Assembly: GCF_017220215.1 (NCBI RefSeq)
Contig: NZ_CP071131.1
Coordinates: forward strand, 496,001-560,000
Source: Caballeronia sp. M1242
GTDB lineage: Bacteria; Pseudomonadota; Gammaproteobacteria; Burkholderiales; Burkholderiaceae
DNA: 64,000 bases
Direction: 5' to 3'
Both the position numbers and the translations under genes were made by a program. Every line of letters begins with the position of its first letter. Position 1 is the stretch's first letter. Below the pieces are notes generated by a model that made no database searches, was not told the DNA's origin, and saw only the letters and a list, made by a program, of their open reading frames with translations. Shown here piece by piece: positions 8,760-16,520 of the stretch.

Positions 8760-8822
8760 CGCCCGCCGGCAAGACAACTTTCCCCACCATCGAAGCACGC
8801 GCGAATACGCGAAGGAGTCATC

Positions 8823-9413
8823 GTGGACATGTCATCCTGCTCGCCCTCCATCACGACGATGATCCGCATGGATCACACGCACGTCATGGCGGCGTTCCAT
8901 CGTTACCATGCCGATAGTGCGTGGTGGCGCAAACGCGCCATCGTCGAGCTGGCCTGCACGGCGCTCGAAATTCACGCGCAACTCGAAGAAGAGATCTTCT
9001 ATCCCGCGCTCGCCGAAGCGATTCCGGGCGACGACACGCTGGAGAAGAGCAAGCCCGAGCACGACAAGATGCGCGAGGACATTGCCAAGCTGCGCGCGAT
9101 GGGTCCGGACGACGCCTCCTACGATGCCCGCTTCATGCAGTTGATGCGGGAAGTCATTCACCACGTGGCGGACGAAGAGACCGTGTTGTTGCCGACGGCC
9201 GAGCGCGCGCTGGCTTCGCGATTGTCGGAACTCGGGCAGCAGATGACAAAGCGCAGGATGCAACTGGTCGGACAGAAGCGTCCCGCGTCGATCGCGGTGA
9301 ACACGATGGGCACGTTCCCGCTGGCTTCGCTCGCGCTGATATCGCTCGGCGCGCTTGCCGTCGCGCAAGTGCTGCGGCCCTCGCCCTCGCGGCGGGCGAG
9401 GGAGTACGCGTAG
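8823..9413 (+). CDS. Hemerythrin HHE domain protein with C-terminal membrane segment
   Basis: The product (196 residues) has the HHE cation-binding pattern: DHTHVMAAFHRYH, HAQLEEEIFYPAL, EHDKMREDI and IHHVADEETVLLP, a four-helix bundle that can hold a di-iron centre and sense or bind oxygen or nitric oxide. A hydrophobic stretch near residues 165-185 followed by Arg residues suggests a C-terminal membrane anchor, which is uncommon in short HHE proteins. A GTG start at 8823 fits an AAGGAG site five bases upstream; the ATG at 8829 is the alternative. It is the last gene of the plus-strand pair and is convergent with the DUF892 gene. Confidence 0.88.
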   Translation: MDMSSCSPSITTMIRMDHTHVMAAFHRYHADSAWWRKRAIVELACTALEIHAQLEEEIFYPALAEAIPGDDTLEKSKPEHDKMREDIAKLRAMGPDDASYDARFMQLMREVIHHVADEETVLLPTAERALASRLSELGQQMTKRRMQLVGQKRPASIAVNTMGTFPLASLALISLGALAVAQVLRPSPSRRAREYA

Positions 9414-9463
9414 AGCGTTAGGCCTGAGCCGCGCGTCGGCCGGGCGCGCGGCGCTCGAGAGAT

Positions 9464-9494
9464 AAAAAAAGCGCGCCGGGGGATGCGGCGCGCT
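9464..9494 (-). terminator. Intrinsic terminator for the DUF892 gene
   Basis: Read on the minus strand, an eight-base perfect stem (bases 9487-9494 pairing with 9470-9477) with a nine-base loop is followed by seven T residues (9470-9464). It lies about 40 bases past the stop codon of the minus-strand DUF892 gene. Confidence 0.85.
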
Positions 9495-9534
9495 CGTTCC
9501 TGCTCGGGTGGCGACGACGAGTGTGGGGGTCTCG

Positions 9535-10032
9535 TCAGCCAGCCGCCTTCGCTTCCTCGGCCATCTGCGTCTTCGCGAGTTGCGTCAGCTTTTCGTCGGT
9601 GGACTTTTCTTCCTGCAACGTCTCGAGCAGCAGGTTCATCGCTTCTTCCTGGCCGAGCTGCTTCGCCAGCGTCGCGAGCGTGCCGTACGTCGCGATCTCG
9701 TAGTGTTCCACCTTCTGCGCTGCTGCGATCAGCGCGGCATCGCGAATCGGGCCTTGCTCGAAGTCTTCGATCTGCTCCTGCCCTTCCTCGACGAGCCCTT
9801 CCATCGCCACGCACTTGATGCGCTTGAGCTTGACGCCGCACAGTTCGACCACCTTGTCGATCCGTTCGATCTGACCGTTGGTTTCTTCCAGATGCTGCTG
9901 GAATGCCTGCTTCAATTGCTCGTTGGTGCTCGCGCGTGCCAGCTTCGGCAGCGCCTTCGTCAGTTGTTTCTCTGCGCTATAAACGTCGGACAGTGCGTGA
10001 ATGAACAAGTCCTGCATAGTCTTCGATGCCAT
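9535..10032 (-). CDS. DUF892 (YciE-type) ferritin-like protein, second copy
   Basis: The 165-residue product is a clear DUF892 member: MQDLFIHALSDVYSAEKQLTKALPKLA, QQHLEETNGQIERIDKVVE, AALIAAAQKVEHYEIATYGTLATLAKQLG and a final LLLETLQEEKSTDEKLTQLA helix. The Glu/His pairs in each helix form the expected di-metal site. It is more typical of the family than the copy at 3241-3747, and the two are not close paralogues. The ATG at 10032 has a GGAGG site; the longer frame upstream lacks one. An intrinsic terminator follows the gene. Confidence 0.92.
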   Translation of the reverse strand: MASKTMQDLFIHALSDVYSAEKQLTKALPKLARASTNEQLKQAFQQHLEETNGQIERIDKVVELCGVKLKRIKCVAMEGLVEEGQEQIEDFEQGPIRDAALIAAAQKVEHYEIATYGTLATLAKQLGQEEAMNLLLETLQEEKSTDEKLTQLAKTQMAEEAKAAG

Positions 10033-10116
10033 CGATGCCTCCGTTTCAGGGTGAGTGGGTTCGCACCGGCCGGTGGGCCAGCCGCGCATGTCTATCGCGC
10101 AATCGCCATTCCAGTC

Positions 10117-10962
10117 TCAGACGCGCGGCACTTCGAGCGGCAGCGCGCGCTTGTGGCGCGTCGCCATGTAAAAGCGGCGTATGGTCGTAAGCACGTCTTC
10201 GCTCACGTCCTTGCCTTCCAGAAAATCGTCGATGTTCTCGTAGCTGATGCCGTAGCTGTCTTCATCCGGCTTTTGCGGCGTGAGCGTTTCGAGGTCCGCC
10301 GTTGGCACCTTCATCACCAGACGATCGTCCGCGCCCATCGAACGCGCGAGCGCGCGCACGCGGCGCTTCGTGAGTCCGGAGAGCGGCAGGATGTCGGCGC
10401 CGCCGTCGCCGTACTTGGTGAAGAAGCCCATCAGCGATTCCGCCGCGTGGTCCGTGCCGATCACGACGCCGCGCCGTGCGCCGGCAATCGCGTACTGCGC
10501 GATCATCCGCTCGCGCGCCTTGATGTTGCCGAGAACGAAGTCTTCCTGGAAATCGTCGGTGTATTGCGCGCCGCCTTGCTTGAGCGCCGCGATCATTTCA
10601 TCCGACGGTCCCTTCACGTTGACCGTAAGAGTCTCGTCCGGGCGCACGAATTCGAGCGCGGCCTGCGCGTCGTCTTCGTCGCGCTGCGAACCGTACGGCA
10701 GCCGCACCGCGACGAAATGCGCCTCGTAGCGGCGCGCGCGCAGCCGCTCGACGGCAAGTTGCGCAAGACGCCCTGCCGTGGACGAATCCACGCCGCCGCT
10801 GATCCCGAGCACGTAGGTTCGCAGTCCCTGCGACGTCAGATAGTCGGACAAGAAGGCGACGCGCCGCTCGCGCTCGGTGTCGGCATCGAAGTCCTGGCTG
10901 ACGCCGAGTTCCTGAGCGATTTGCTGTTGCCACTGCCTCCATTCGCTTTGGCTCTGATCCAT
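10117..10962 (-). CDS. nadE: NH3-dependent NAD synthetase
   Basis: NadE adenylates nicotinate adenine dinucleotide and amidates it to NAD. The 281-residue product has the ATP-pyrophosphatase P-loop SGGVDS at residues 55-60, and GTDHAAESLMGFFTKYGDGGADILPL and LTKRRVRALAR blocks typical of the short form (E. coli NadE, 275 residues). There is no N-terminal glutaminase domain, so ammonia is the expected nitrogen source. The ATG at 10962 (MDQSQSEW) follows GGGGGA. It lies 22 bases after pncC on the same strand, linking NMN deamidation to the final NAD step. Confidence 0.95.
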   Translation of the reverse strand: MDQSQSEWRQWQQQIAQELGVSQDFDADTERERRVAFLSDYLTSQGLRTYVLGISGGVDSSTAGRLAQLAVERLRARRYEAHFVAVRLPYGSQRDEDDAQAALEFVRPDETLTVNVKGPSDEMIAALKQGGAQYTDDFQEDFVLGNIKARERMIAQYAIAGARRGVVIGTDHAAESLMGFFTKYGDGGADILPLSGLTKRRVRALARSMGADDRLVMKVPTADLETLTPQKPDEDSYGISYENIDDFLEGKDVSEDVLTTIRRFYMATRHKRALPLEVPRV

Positions 10963-10984
10963 GTTCGTCCCCCAACGGTTTTGA

Positions 10985-11485
10985 TCAATGTCTCGGCAGA
11001 CGGTCGAAGTAATGCTCGAGGCGCGAGATGGCGTAGAGCGCCGCCGCGCGCCGGACTTCGTTGCGTTCGCCATCGAAGACCTTCGTCTCGCTGAACGTGA
11101 CGATCTGCCCGTCGCGCAGCTTGTACGACCATGCAAAGCATTGCGTGCCCGCCTCGGGGCCGTCGCCGGGCGGGGCATCGGCCACGCCCGTGTTCGAGAC
11201 CGAGACGGTCGCGGAGCAGCCCTCCTGCTTCAGCGCGCCTTCCGACATTTCGCGCGCCACCTCCTCGCTCGTGAGGCCGTATTGCTTCATCGTGTCCTCG
11301 CGCACGCCGAGAAAGCCGGCCTTGCCCGAAGGCGAATAGGTGACGAAGCCCACGTCGAGGCAACTGCCGCTGCCCGGCACGGACGAGATGAGCGACGCGA
11401 TGTAACCCGCCGTGCACGATTCGGCTGTCGCAAGCACCAGGCCACGCGAGGTGAGAAAAGAAACGACTTGTCGTGGTACGTCCAT
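10985..11485 (-). CDS. pncC: Nicotinamide-nucleotide amidohydrolase (CinA C-terminal domain)
   Basis: The 166-residue protein is a stand-alone CinA C-terminal domain: LATAESCTAGYIASLISSVPGSG with the catalytic Ser/Thr region, VGFVTYSPSGKAGFLGV and VSNTGVADAPPGDGPEAGT. These enzymes (PncC) deamidate NMN to nicotinate mononucleotide, recycling the pyridine left by DNA ligase and ADP-ribosyl reactions. Placement 22 bases upstream of nadE is strong functional context, because NaMN re-enters the path that NadE completes. The ATG at 11485 is the start I prefer; AAGGAG-like sequence lies upstream. It is divergent from the caa3 oxidase operon. Confidence 0.9.
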   Translation of the reverse strand: MDVPRQVVSFLTSRGLVLATAESCTAGYIASLISSVPGSGSCLDVGFVTYSPSGKAGFLGVREDTMKQYGLTSEEVAREMSEGALKQEGCSATVSVSNTGVADAPPGDGPEAGTQCFAWSYKLRDGQIVTFSETKVFDGERNEVRRAAALYAISRLEHYFDRLPRH

Positions 11486-11650
11486 GTCTACTGTCTCCTT
11501 GTTCTCGCTGCCAATGACCTTGCAGGCGAGTCCAAAGCAATCGCTGCACCAAAGAGCAGCGGTCCGTCCATGGAATGTCTATTGCTTGAACGGACGAATA
11601 CGTCCCGAGCCGTATGAAAACCATAACTCCGCACAAACAAACAAACGGCC

Positions 11651-12607
11651 ATGCAGAGCGCTCTTAGTCCGGCAGGCATCCAGGCAAGTCGCGTCCTGGA
11701 GCTATGGCACATCACGCTGACTGTCTGCTGCGTAGTGTTCGCCTGCGTGCTCCTCGCGTGCATGTTCGCGCTCTTGCGCGCGCCGCGCGGCAACCAGACG
11801 ACGCCCGCCGACATGACGAAGCGCGAGCGGCCCGAGCGCGGCATCCACCGCTTCGTGATCGTGGGGACCGTCTTGTCGGCGCTGGGGCTCGTCAGCCTGC
11901 TGGTCGCCGACGTCGTCACCGATCGCGCCTTGTCGCGGCTTCCGGTCGACAACGCGCTGCACGTGGAAATGACCGGCTATCAATGGTGGTGGCAGGCGCG
12001 CTACGCGCCCGAAGGCGGCGCCGATGGTTTCGCGGTCGCAAACGAGCTTCATGTGCCGGTCGGCCGGCCGGTGGTCGTATCGTTGAAGGCCGCGGACGTT
12101 ATACATACATTCTGGGTGCCTAATTTACATGGCAAGAAGGACATGATTCCCGGCCAGGACTCGACCATCACGTTTCGCGCCGACCGCGCGGGGACGTATC
12201 GCGGGCAGTGCGCGGAATTCTGTGGCTACGAACACGCGATGATGGCGTTCTCGGTCGTCGCCGACCCGCCCGAGCAATATGCAGCGTGGGCCGCGCAACA
12301 ACGGCAGACGGCGAGCACGTCGAGCGACGCACTCGCGATGCACGGACGCGACGTCTTTCTGAACGGCGACTGCGCCCGCTGCCACACGGTGCGCGGCACG
12401 CCGGCCAACGGCTCGGTAGGCCCGGACCTCACGCATCTGGCGAGCCGGCAGACGATTGCGGCCGGCACCTTCGTCAACAACGCGCACAACCTCGCGGCGT
12501 GGATCACCAATCCGCCCGCCCTCAAGCCCGGCGTCATGATGCCGGCGACGCAACTCGCCCCTGGCGATCTCCAGGCCCTCGTCGTCTGGCTCGGAACTCT
12601 CAAATGA
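11651..12607 (+). CDS. ctaC: caa3-type cytochrome c oxidase subunit II with fused cytochrome c
   Basis: Subunit II accepts electrons at CuA and passes them to subunit I. Two membrane helices (about residues 20-42 and 68-88) precede the cupredoxin domain with GYQWWWQ, DVIHTFWVPNLHGKKD and the CuA loop C187-x-E189-x-C191-x3-H195-x2-M198. A cytochrome c domain follows with C241-A-R-C-H245 and a distal Met in PGVMMPATQL, so this is the caa3 form (318 residues). It lacks a lipobox and begins with a short N-terminus. It opens a tightly packed operon: its TGA overlaps the ATG of ctaD. Confidence 0.93.
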   Translation: MQSALSPAGIQASRVLELWHITLTVCCVVFACVLLACMFALLRAPRGNQTTPADMTKRERPERGIHRFVIVGTVLSALGLVSLLVADVVTDRALSRLPVDNALHVEMTGYQWWWQARYAPEGGADGFAVANELHVPVGRPVVVSLKAADVIHTFWVPNLHGKKDMIPGQDSTITFRADRAGTYRGQCAEFCGYEHAMMAFSVVADPPEQYAAWAAQQRQTASTSSDALAMHGRDVFLNGDCARCHTVRGTPANGSVGPDLTHLASRQTIAAGTFVNNAHNLAAWITNPPALKPGVMMPATQLAPGDLQALVVWLGTLK

Positions 12608-14565
12608 GCGCGCCCGCTTCTTCCCGCTTCGGCCCGGCCGATGACAACGGCTCCCGTCCCGTCGACGGTCCGCACGCCTCGCCCGCCGTGCGCGAAACGC
12701 TTGCCGCGACGTGGAGCGATCCGCCCGGCTTCATCGGCGCGCTGTCGGCGATCAATCACAAGACGGTGGCGCGCCGCTTCATCGTGACGACGTTCGCGTT
12801 CTTCGTGCTCGCGGGCCTGCTCGCGCTCGCCATGCGCATGCAGCTCGCGCGGCCCGATCTGCGGCTGATCGGCCCGAACCTGTACAACGAACTCTTCACG
12901 ATGCACGGCACGACGATGATGTTTCTCTTCGCCGTGCCGGTGATGCAGGCGGTCGCGGCGTACCTCGTGCCGCTCATGATCGGCGCGCGAAGTGTCGCGT
13001 TCCCGCGCATGAACGCGTACGCGTACTGGGTGTTTCTCTTCGGCGGCATCCTGCTGTTCGCCTCGCTCGCGGTGAACAGCGCGCCGGCCGCCGGCTGGTT
13101 CAGCTACGTGCCGCTCGCGGGCCCCGACTACTCGCCGGGCAAAGGCTCCGACATCTGGGCGCAGATGATCACGTTCACCGAACTCTCCGGCCTGATCGAA
13201 GCGGTCATCCTCATCAGCACCATCTTCAAGATGCGCGCGCCCGGCATGTCGCTCAACCGCATGCCGCTTTTCGTGTGGGCCACGCTGGTCACGCAGTTCA
13301 TGGTGATCTTCGCGATGCCTTCGGTCATGCTGTGCAGCACCGCGCTCATTCTCGACCGGCTGGTCGGCACGCACTTCTATAACCCGGCGAAGGGCGGCGA
13401 CGTGCTGCTCTGGCAGCATCTCTTCTGGTTCTTCGGACACCCGGAGGTCTACCTCGTCTTCATCCCGCCGCTGGGCTTCATCTCGTCGATCATTCCGACC
13501 TTCGCGCGCCGCCCGGTGTTCGGCTATCCCGCGATGGTGCTCGCGCTCATCGCCACCGCGTTTCTCGCGTTCGGGCTGTGGGTGCATCACATGTTCGCGA
13601 CCAATCTGCCCGAGCTCGGCAAGAGCTTCTTCACGGCGGCGAGCCTCTCCATCGCGATTCCATCGGCCATTCAGATCTTTTGCTGGATCGGCACGCTCTG
13701 GACCGGCCGCCTGAACCTGCGCACGCCGCTGCTCTTCGTGCTCGCGTTCTTCTTTATCCTCGTGATGGGCGGCATGACCGGCATCATGGTCGCCTCCGTT
13801 CCGCTGGACCTGCAAGTGCACGACACGTACTTCGTCGTGGCGCATCTGCACTACGTGCTACTGGGCGGCGCCGTGTTTCCGCTCTTCGGCGCGTTCTTCT
13901 ACTGGTTCCCGAAATTCGCGGGCCGCATGCTGTCCGAGCGGCTCGGGCGCTGGCAGTTCTGGCTCTTCTTCATCGGCTTCAACGTCACCTTCTTTCCGAT
14001 GCATCTGCTCGGTCTGCACGGCATGCCGCGCCGTGTCTGGACGTATCCGCACGGGCTCGGCTGGGACGGCATGAATCTCATGTCGACCATCGGCGCATGG
14101 ATCATCGCGGTGAGCGTGCTGCTTTTCATCGTCAATGTGGTGCTGACGCTGCGAAGCAAACAACCGGCGCCTGCCGATCCGTGGGGCGCGGGCACGCTCG
14201 AATGGAGCGTGCCGTCGCCGCCGCCGCCGCATAACTTCGACGCGATTCCGGTCGTGCACGGGCGCGATCCGCTGTGGGAACCGGCGAGCGAGCCGCGCTT
14301 CGTCGGCGGACTGGCGGCCGATGCGCGCGAAGTACTGATGACGAGCGTGCTCGATGCGAAGCCGGACCATCGACCGCTCTTTCCGTCGCCTTCCATCTGG
14401 CCGTTCATCAGCGCGGTGGTGACGACGATTCTCTTCATCGGCTCGATCTATTCGCCGTGGGCCATCGTGTGGGGCTCGCCGCCGGTCGCCGCGGCGATGA
14501 TCGCGTGGTTCTGGCCGAAGCGGTCGAGCAATGCGTTCGCAGCCGCACGGGAGCAGCGCCCATGA
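12604..14565 (+). CDS. ctaD: caa3-type cytochrome c oxidase subunit I, proton-channel variant
   Basis: The 653-residue product is a haem-copper oxidase subunit I. Catalytic residues are intact: H279-P-E281-V-Y283 (CuB ligand and cross-linked Tyr), VHHMF, and HDTYFVVAHLHY for haems a and a3. Channel residues are not. The D-channel block, GAPDMAFPRMNN in standard A-type enzymes, reads GARSVAFPRMNA (Asp to S130, second Asn to A138), and the GN pair before LVPLMIG is AA (A118-A119). The K-channel block PTGVK reads PSAIQ (Lys to Q357, Thr to S354). A C-terminal extension carries two more membrane helices (about residues 600-650), as in oxidases with part of subunit III fused. The start overlaps ctaC by four bases (ATGA). 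Confidence 0.93.
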   Translation: MSAPASSRFGPADDNGSRPVDGPHASPAVRETLAATWSDPPGFIGALSAINHKTVARRFIVTTFAFFVLAGLLALAMRMQLARPDLRLIGPNLYNELFTMHGTTMMFLFAVPVMQAVAAYLVPLMIGARSVAFPRMNAYAYWVFLFGGILLFASLAVNSAPAAGWFSYVPLAGPDYSPGKGSDIWAQMITFTELSGLIEAVILISTIFKMRAPGMSLNRMPLFVWATLVTQFMVIFAMPSVMLCSTALILDRLVGTHFYNPAKGGDVLLWQHLFWFFGHPEVYLVFIPPLGFISSIIPTFARRPVFGYPAMVLALIATAFLAFGLWVHHMFATNLPELGKSFFTAASLSIAIPSAIQIFCWIGTLWTGRLNLRTPLLFVLAFFFILVMGGMTGIMVASVPLDLQVHDTYFVVAHLHYVLLGGAVFPLFGAFFYWFPKFAGRMLSERLGRWQFWLFFIGFNVTFFPMHLLGLHGMPRRVWTYPHGLGWDGMNLMSTIGAWIIAVSVLLFIVNVVLTLRSKQPAPADPWGAGTLEWSVPSPPPPHNFDAIPVVHGRDPLWEPASEPRFVGGLAADAREVLMTSVLDAKPDHRPLFPSPSIWPFISAVVTTILFIGSIYSPWAIVWGSPPVAAAMIAWFWPKRSSNAFAAAREQRP

Positions 14566-15206
14566 GTACCGCCAGCAACCTTCGGAACGCGCAGACGCGC
14601 CCCGACGAAGCGAACGTCACCGAACTCGACGTGCGCGGGCTCCCGACCTTCGCGTTCGGGCATCGCAGCGTCATGTGGTGGAGCACGGCAGGGCTGATGC
14701 TGATTGAAGGCACGGTCTTCGGCATCGCGGTGATGATGTACTTCTATCTGCGCACGCATGCGCCCGCCTGGCCGATGGCCGCGTCCGCGCCCGAATTGCG
14801 CTGGGGCACGCTCAATACGGTGGTGCTGCTCGCGAGCATGCTGCCGAACCAGCTCGCCAAGCGCGCCGCCGAACGCTTCGACCGCGGACGCGCGAAGCTG
14901 TGGATGACCGTGTGCCTCATCGCGACCATCGTGTTCATGGTGTTGCGCGGCTTCGAATTCGCGACGCTCAACGTCAGCTGGTACACCAATGCGTACGGCT
15001 CGGTGGTGTGGCTGCTGCTCGGCCTGCACACGACGCACCTCGTCACCGATTTCATCGATACCGCCGTGCTGACCGTGCTGCTCTTCACCGGCCCGTTCGA
15101 GGGCAAGCGCTTCGTGGACGTCAGCGAGAACGCCGTGTACTGGTATTTCGTCGTACTAAGCTGGCTGCCGATTTACGGCGTCATTTACTGGGCGCCCCGC
15201 TTTTGA
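14562..15206 (+). CDS. ctaE: Cytochrome c oxidase subunit III
   Basis: The 214-residue product has five predicted membrane helices and the subunit III features MLIEGTVFGIAVMMYFYLR, the helix with LRGFEF, and GLHTTHLVTDFIDTAVL. The last contains the family His pair, and the C-terminus AVYWYFVVLSWLPIYGVIYW matches the usual WHFVD-type end (here YWYFVV). It has the short five-helix form because the first two helices are apparently carried at the end of CtaD. The ATG at 14562 overlaps the ctaD stop by four bases, showing translational coupling. Confidence 0.9.
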   Translation: MSTASNLRNAQTRPDEANVTELDVRGLPTFAFGHRSVMWWSTAGLMLIEGTVFGIAVMMYFYLRTHAPAWPMAASAPELRWGTLNTVVLLASMLPNQLAKRAAERFDRGRAKLWMTVCLIATIVFMVLRGFEFATLNVSWYTNAYGSVVWLLLGLHTTHLVTDFIDTAVLTVLLFTGPFEGKRFVDVSENAVYWYFVVLSWLPIYGVIYWAPRF

Positions 15207-15215
15207 ATCCCGATC

Positions 15216-15542
15216 ATGCTGACCTGGCCCGCCCTCCTCTTCGCACCGTCCGTCCTCCTCGGCTTGTTGAGCCTGAACTACGCGCTCGTCGAGCCGTCGT
15301 GCCATTTGCAAAGCATGCTTCTGATGCACGGCATAAGCGTGGCGAGCCTCGCGGTAAGCGTCCTCTCGACACTGCTCGCCTTCGGCCGCTGGCGCAGCGC
15401 GGGGCGCGAGGCCGATCCATCCTCGCCCGCGCTGCGCTCGCGCGCAGGCTTCATGGCCGTCGTGGCGACGGGAGTGGGCACGCTCTCGTCGATCGGCATC
15501 ATCTTCATCTCGCTACCGCAATGGCTGCTTTCCGCTTGTTGA
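15216..15542 (+). CDS. Small four-helix membrane protein of the oxidase operon
   Basis: I do not recognise a named family. The 108-residue product has hydrophobic segments at about residues 5-20, 32-60 (GISVASLAVSVLSTLLAF) and 80-104, joined by a short polar loop rich in Arg. It sits between ctaE and ctaG, nine bases after ctaE, and its end overlaps the start of ctaG by 22 bases. Co-translation implies an oxidase subunit or assembly helper, by position only. Confidence 0.72.
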   Translation: MLTWPALLFAPSVLLGLLSLNYALVEPSCHLQSMLLMHGISVASLAVSVLSTLLAFGRWRSAGREADPSSPALRSRAGFMAVVATGVGTLSSIGIIFISLPQWLLSAC

Positions 15543-16519
15543 CAAGGACGGCCGCGGGCGTCGCCGCCGTCACGTTCGCCGATGCTGCGTGCGCTCACGC
15601 GGTCTCGGCCGGCGCGAGCAGCGTCCCGGCGAGCTTCGGCTGGACGCTCGAGCCGTGGGTCGTCGCGTGTCTCGCGTTGAGCATCGGGCTCTATCTCGCA
15701 GGTTATGCGCGGCTTCGCGTGCGCGGGGCGCGCGGGCGGCGCGACCGCGCGCTCCGTCTCGTTTCGTTCGTGACCGGCTGGATCGCGCTCGTCATCGCGC
15801 TCGTGTCGCCGCTGCATAGTCTGAGCGAGGCGCTCTTTTCGGCGCACATGCTTCAGCATGAGATCTTCATGCTCGTGGCGGCGCCGTTGCTCGTGATTGG
15901 CAGGCCGCTCGCGGTGTGGCTGTGGGCCTTTCCTCCGCGTGCGCGGCAAGCGATCAGCGCCGCGACGCGCAGTGCGTGGATCAACACGCCGTGGCGCTGG
16001 CTGACCATGCCTGCCGTCGCGTGGGTCCTGCATGCGGCGGCCTTGTGGTGCTGGCATGCGCCGCGCTTTTTCGAAGCCGCGCTCGCCAGCGAAGGGATTC
16101 ATACGCTGCAACACACGAGCTTTCTCGGCACCGCGCTGCTTTTCTGGTGGACCGTGTTTCGTCCCGCCTCGGAGGACGGCTCGCGTTCCCACAGCGCGCA
16201 CGCGATGCTGTCGCTCTTCACCACGATGGTCCACACCGGCGCGCTCGGCGCGTTGCTGACGCTCGCGCCCGAGGTCTGGTATCCGTCGTGCATCGAAAGC
16301 ACGCTCGCGCTCGGCTTCGATCCGCTGCAGGATCAGCAACTCGGCGGACTCGTGATGTGGGTGCCGGGCGGTCTCGCCTATCTCGTCGGCGGGCTGCTGG
16401 TCGGCGCGCGCTGGCTCGCGAGGCGGCCGGCATCGACGCTCGCGCCCGCCACGTCCGTCACGCCCGCCGCGCGCCCGGCGGCGTCAACCACTCGCCTGCG
16501 GGCGCACGAGGAGTCCTGA
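15521..16519 (+). CDS. ctaG: Cytochrome c oxidase assembly factor CtaG (caa3 type)
   Basis: This 332-residue membrane protein matches the Caa3_CtaG family, proposed to help build the CuB/haem centre in caa3 oxidases. About seven membrane helices are visible. Family motifs are SPLHSLSEALFSAHMLQHEIFM, with the histidines thought to contact copper, APLLVIGRP, VLHAAALWCWHAPRFFEAAL, and the late GLVMWVPGGLAYLVGGLLVGARWL. The N-terminus has a hydrophobic leader. The ATG at 15521 lies inside the end of the previous gene. The C-terminal 35 residues are low-complexity Ala/Pro/Thr. Confidence 0.9.
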   Translation: MAAFRLLTRTAAGVAAVTFADAACAHAVSAGASSVPASFGWTLEPWVVACLALSIGLYLAGYARLRVRGARGRRDRALRLVSFVTGWIALVIALVSPLHSLSEALFSAHMLQHEIFMLVAAPLLVIGRPLAVWLWAFPPRARQAISAATRSAWINTPWRWLTMPAVAWVLHAAALWCWHAPRFFEAALASEGIHTLQHTSFLGTALLFWWTVFRPASEDGSRSHSAHAMLSLFTTMVHTGALGALLTLAPEVWYPSCIESTLALGFDPLQDQQLGGLVMWVPGGLAYLVGGLLVGARWLARRPASTLAPATSVTPAARPAASTTRLRAHEES

Positions 16520-16520
16520 C

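Noticed and set aside
12226-13851. 541-residue minus-strand frame opposite ctaC/ctaD
   Set aside because: Same artefact: charged, repetitive His/Arg/Glu composition with no motif, while the plus strand encodes oxidase subunits.
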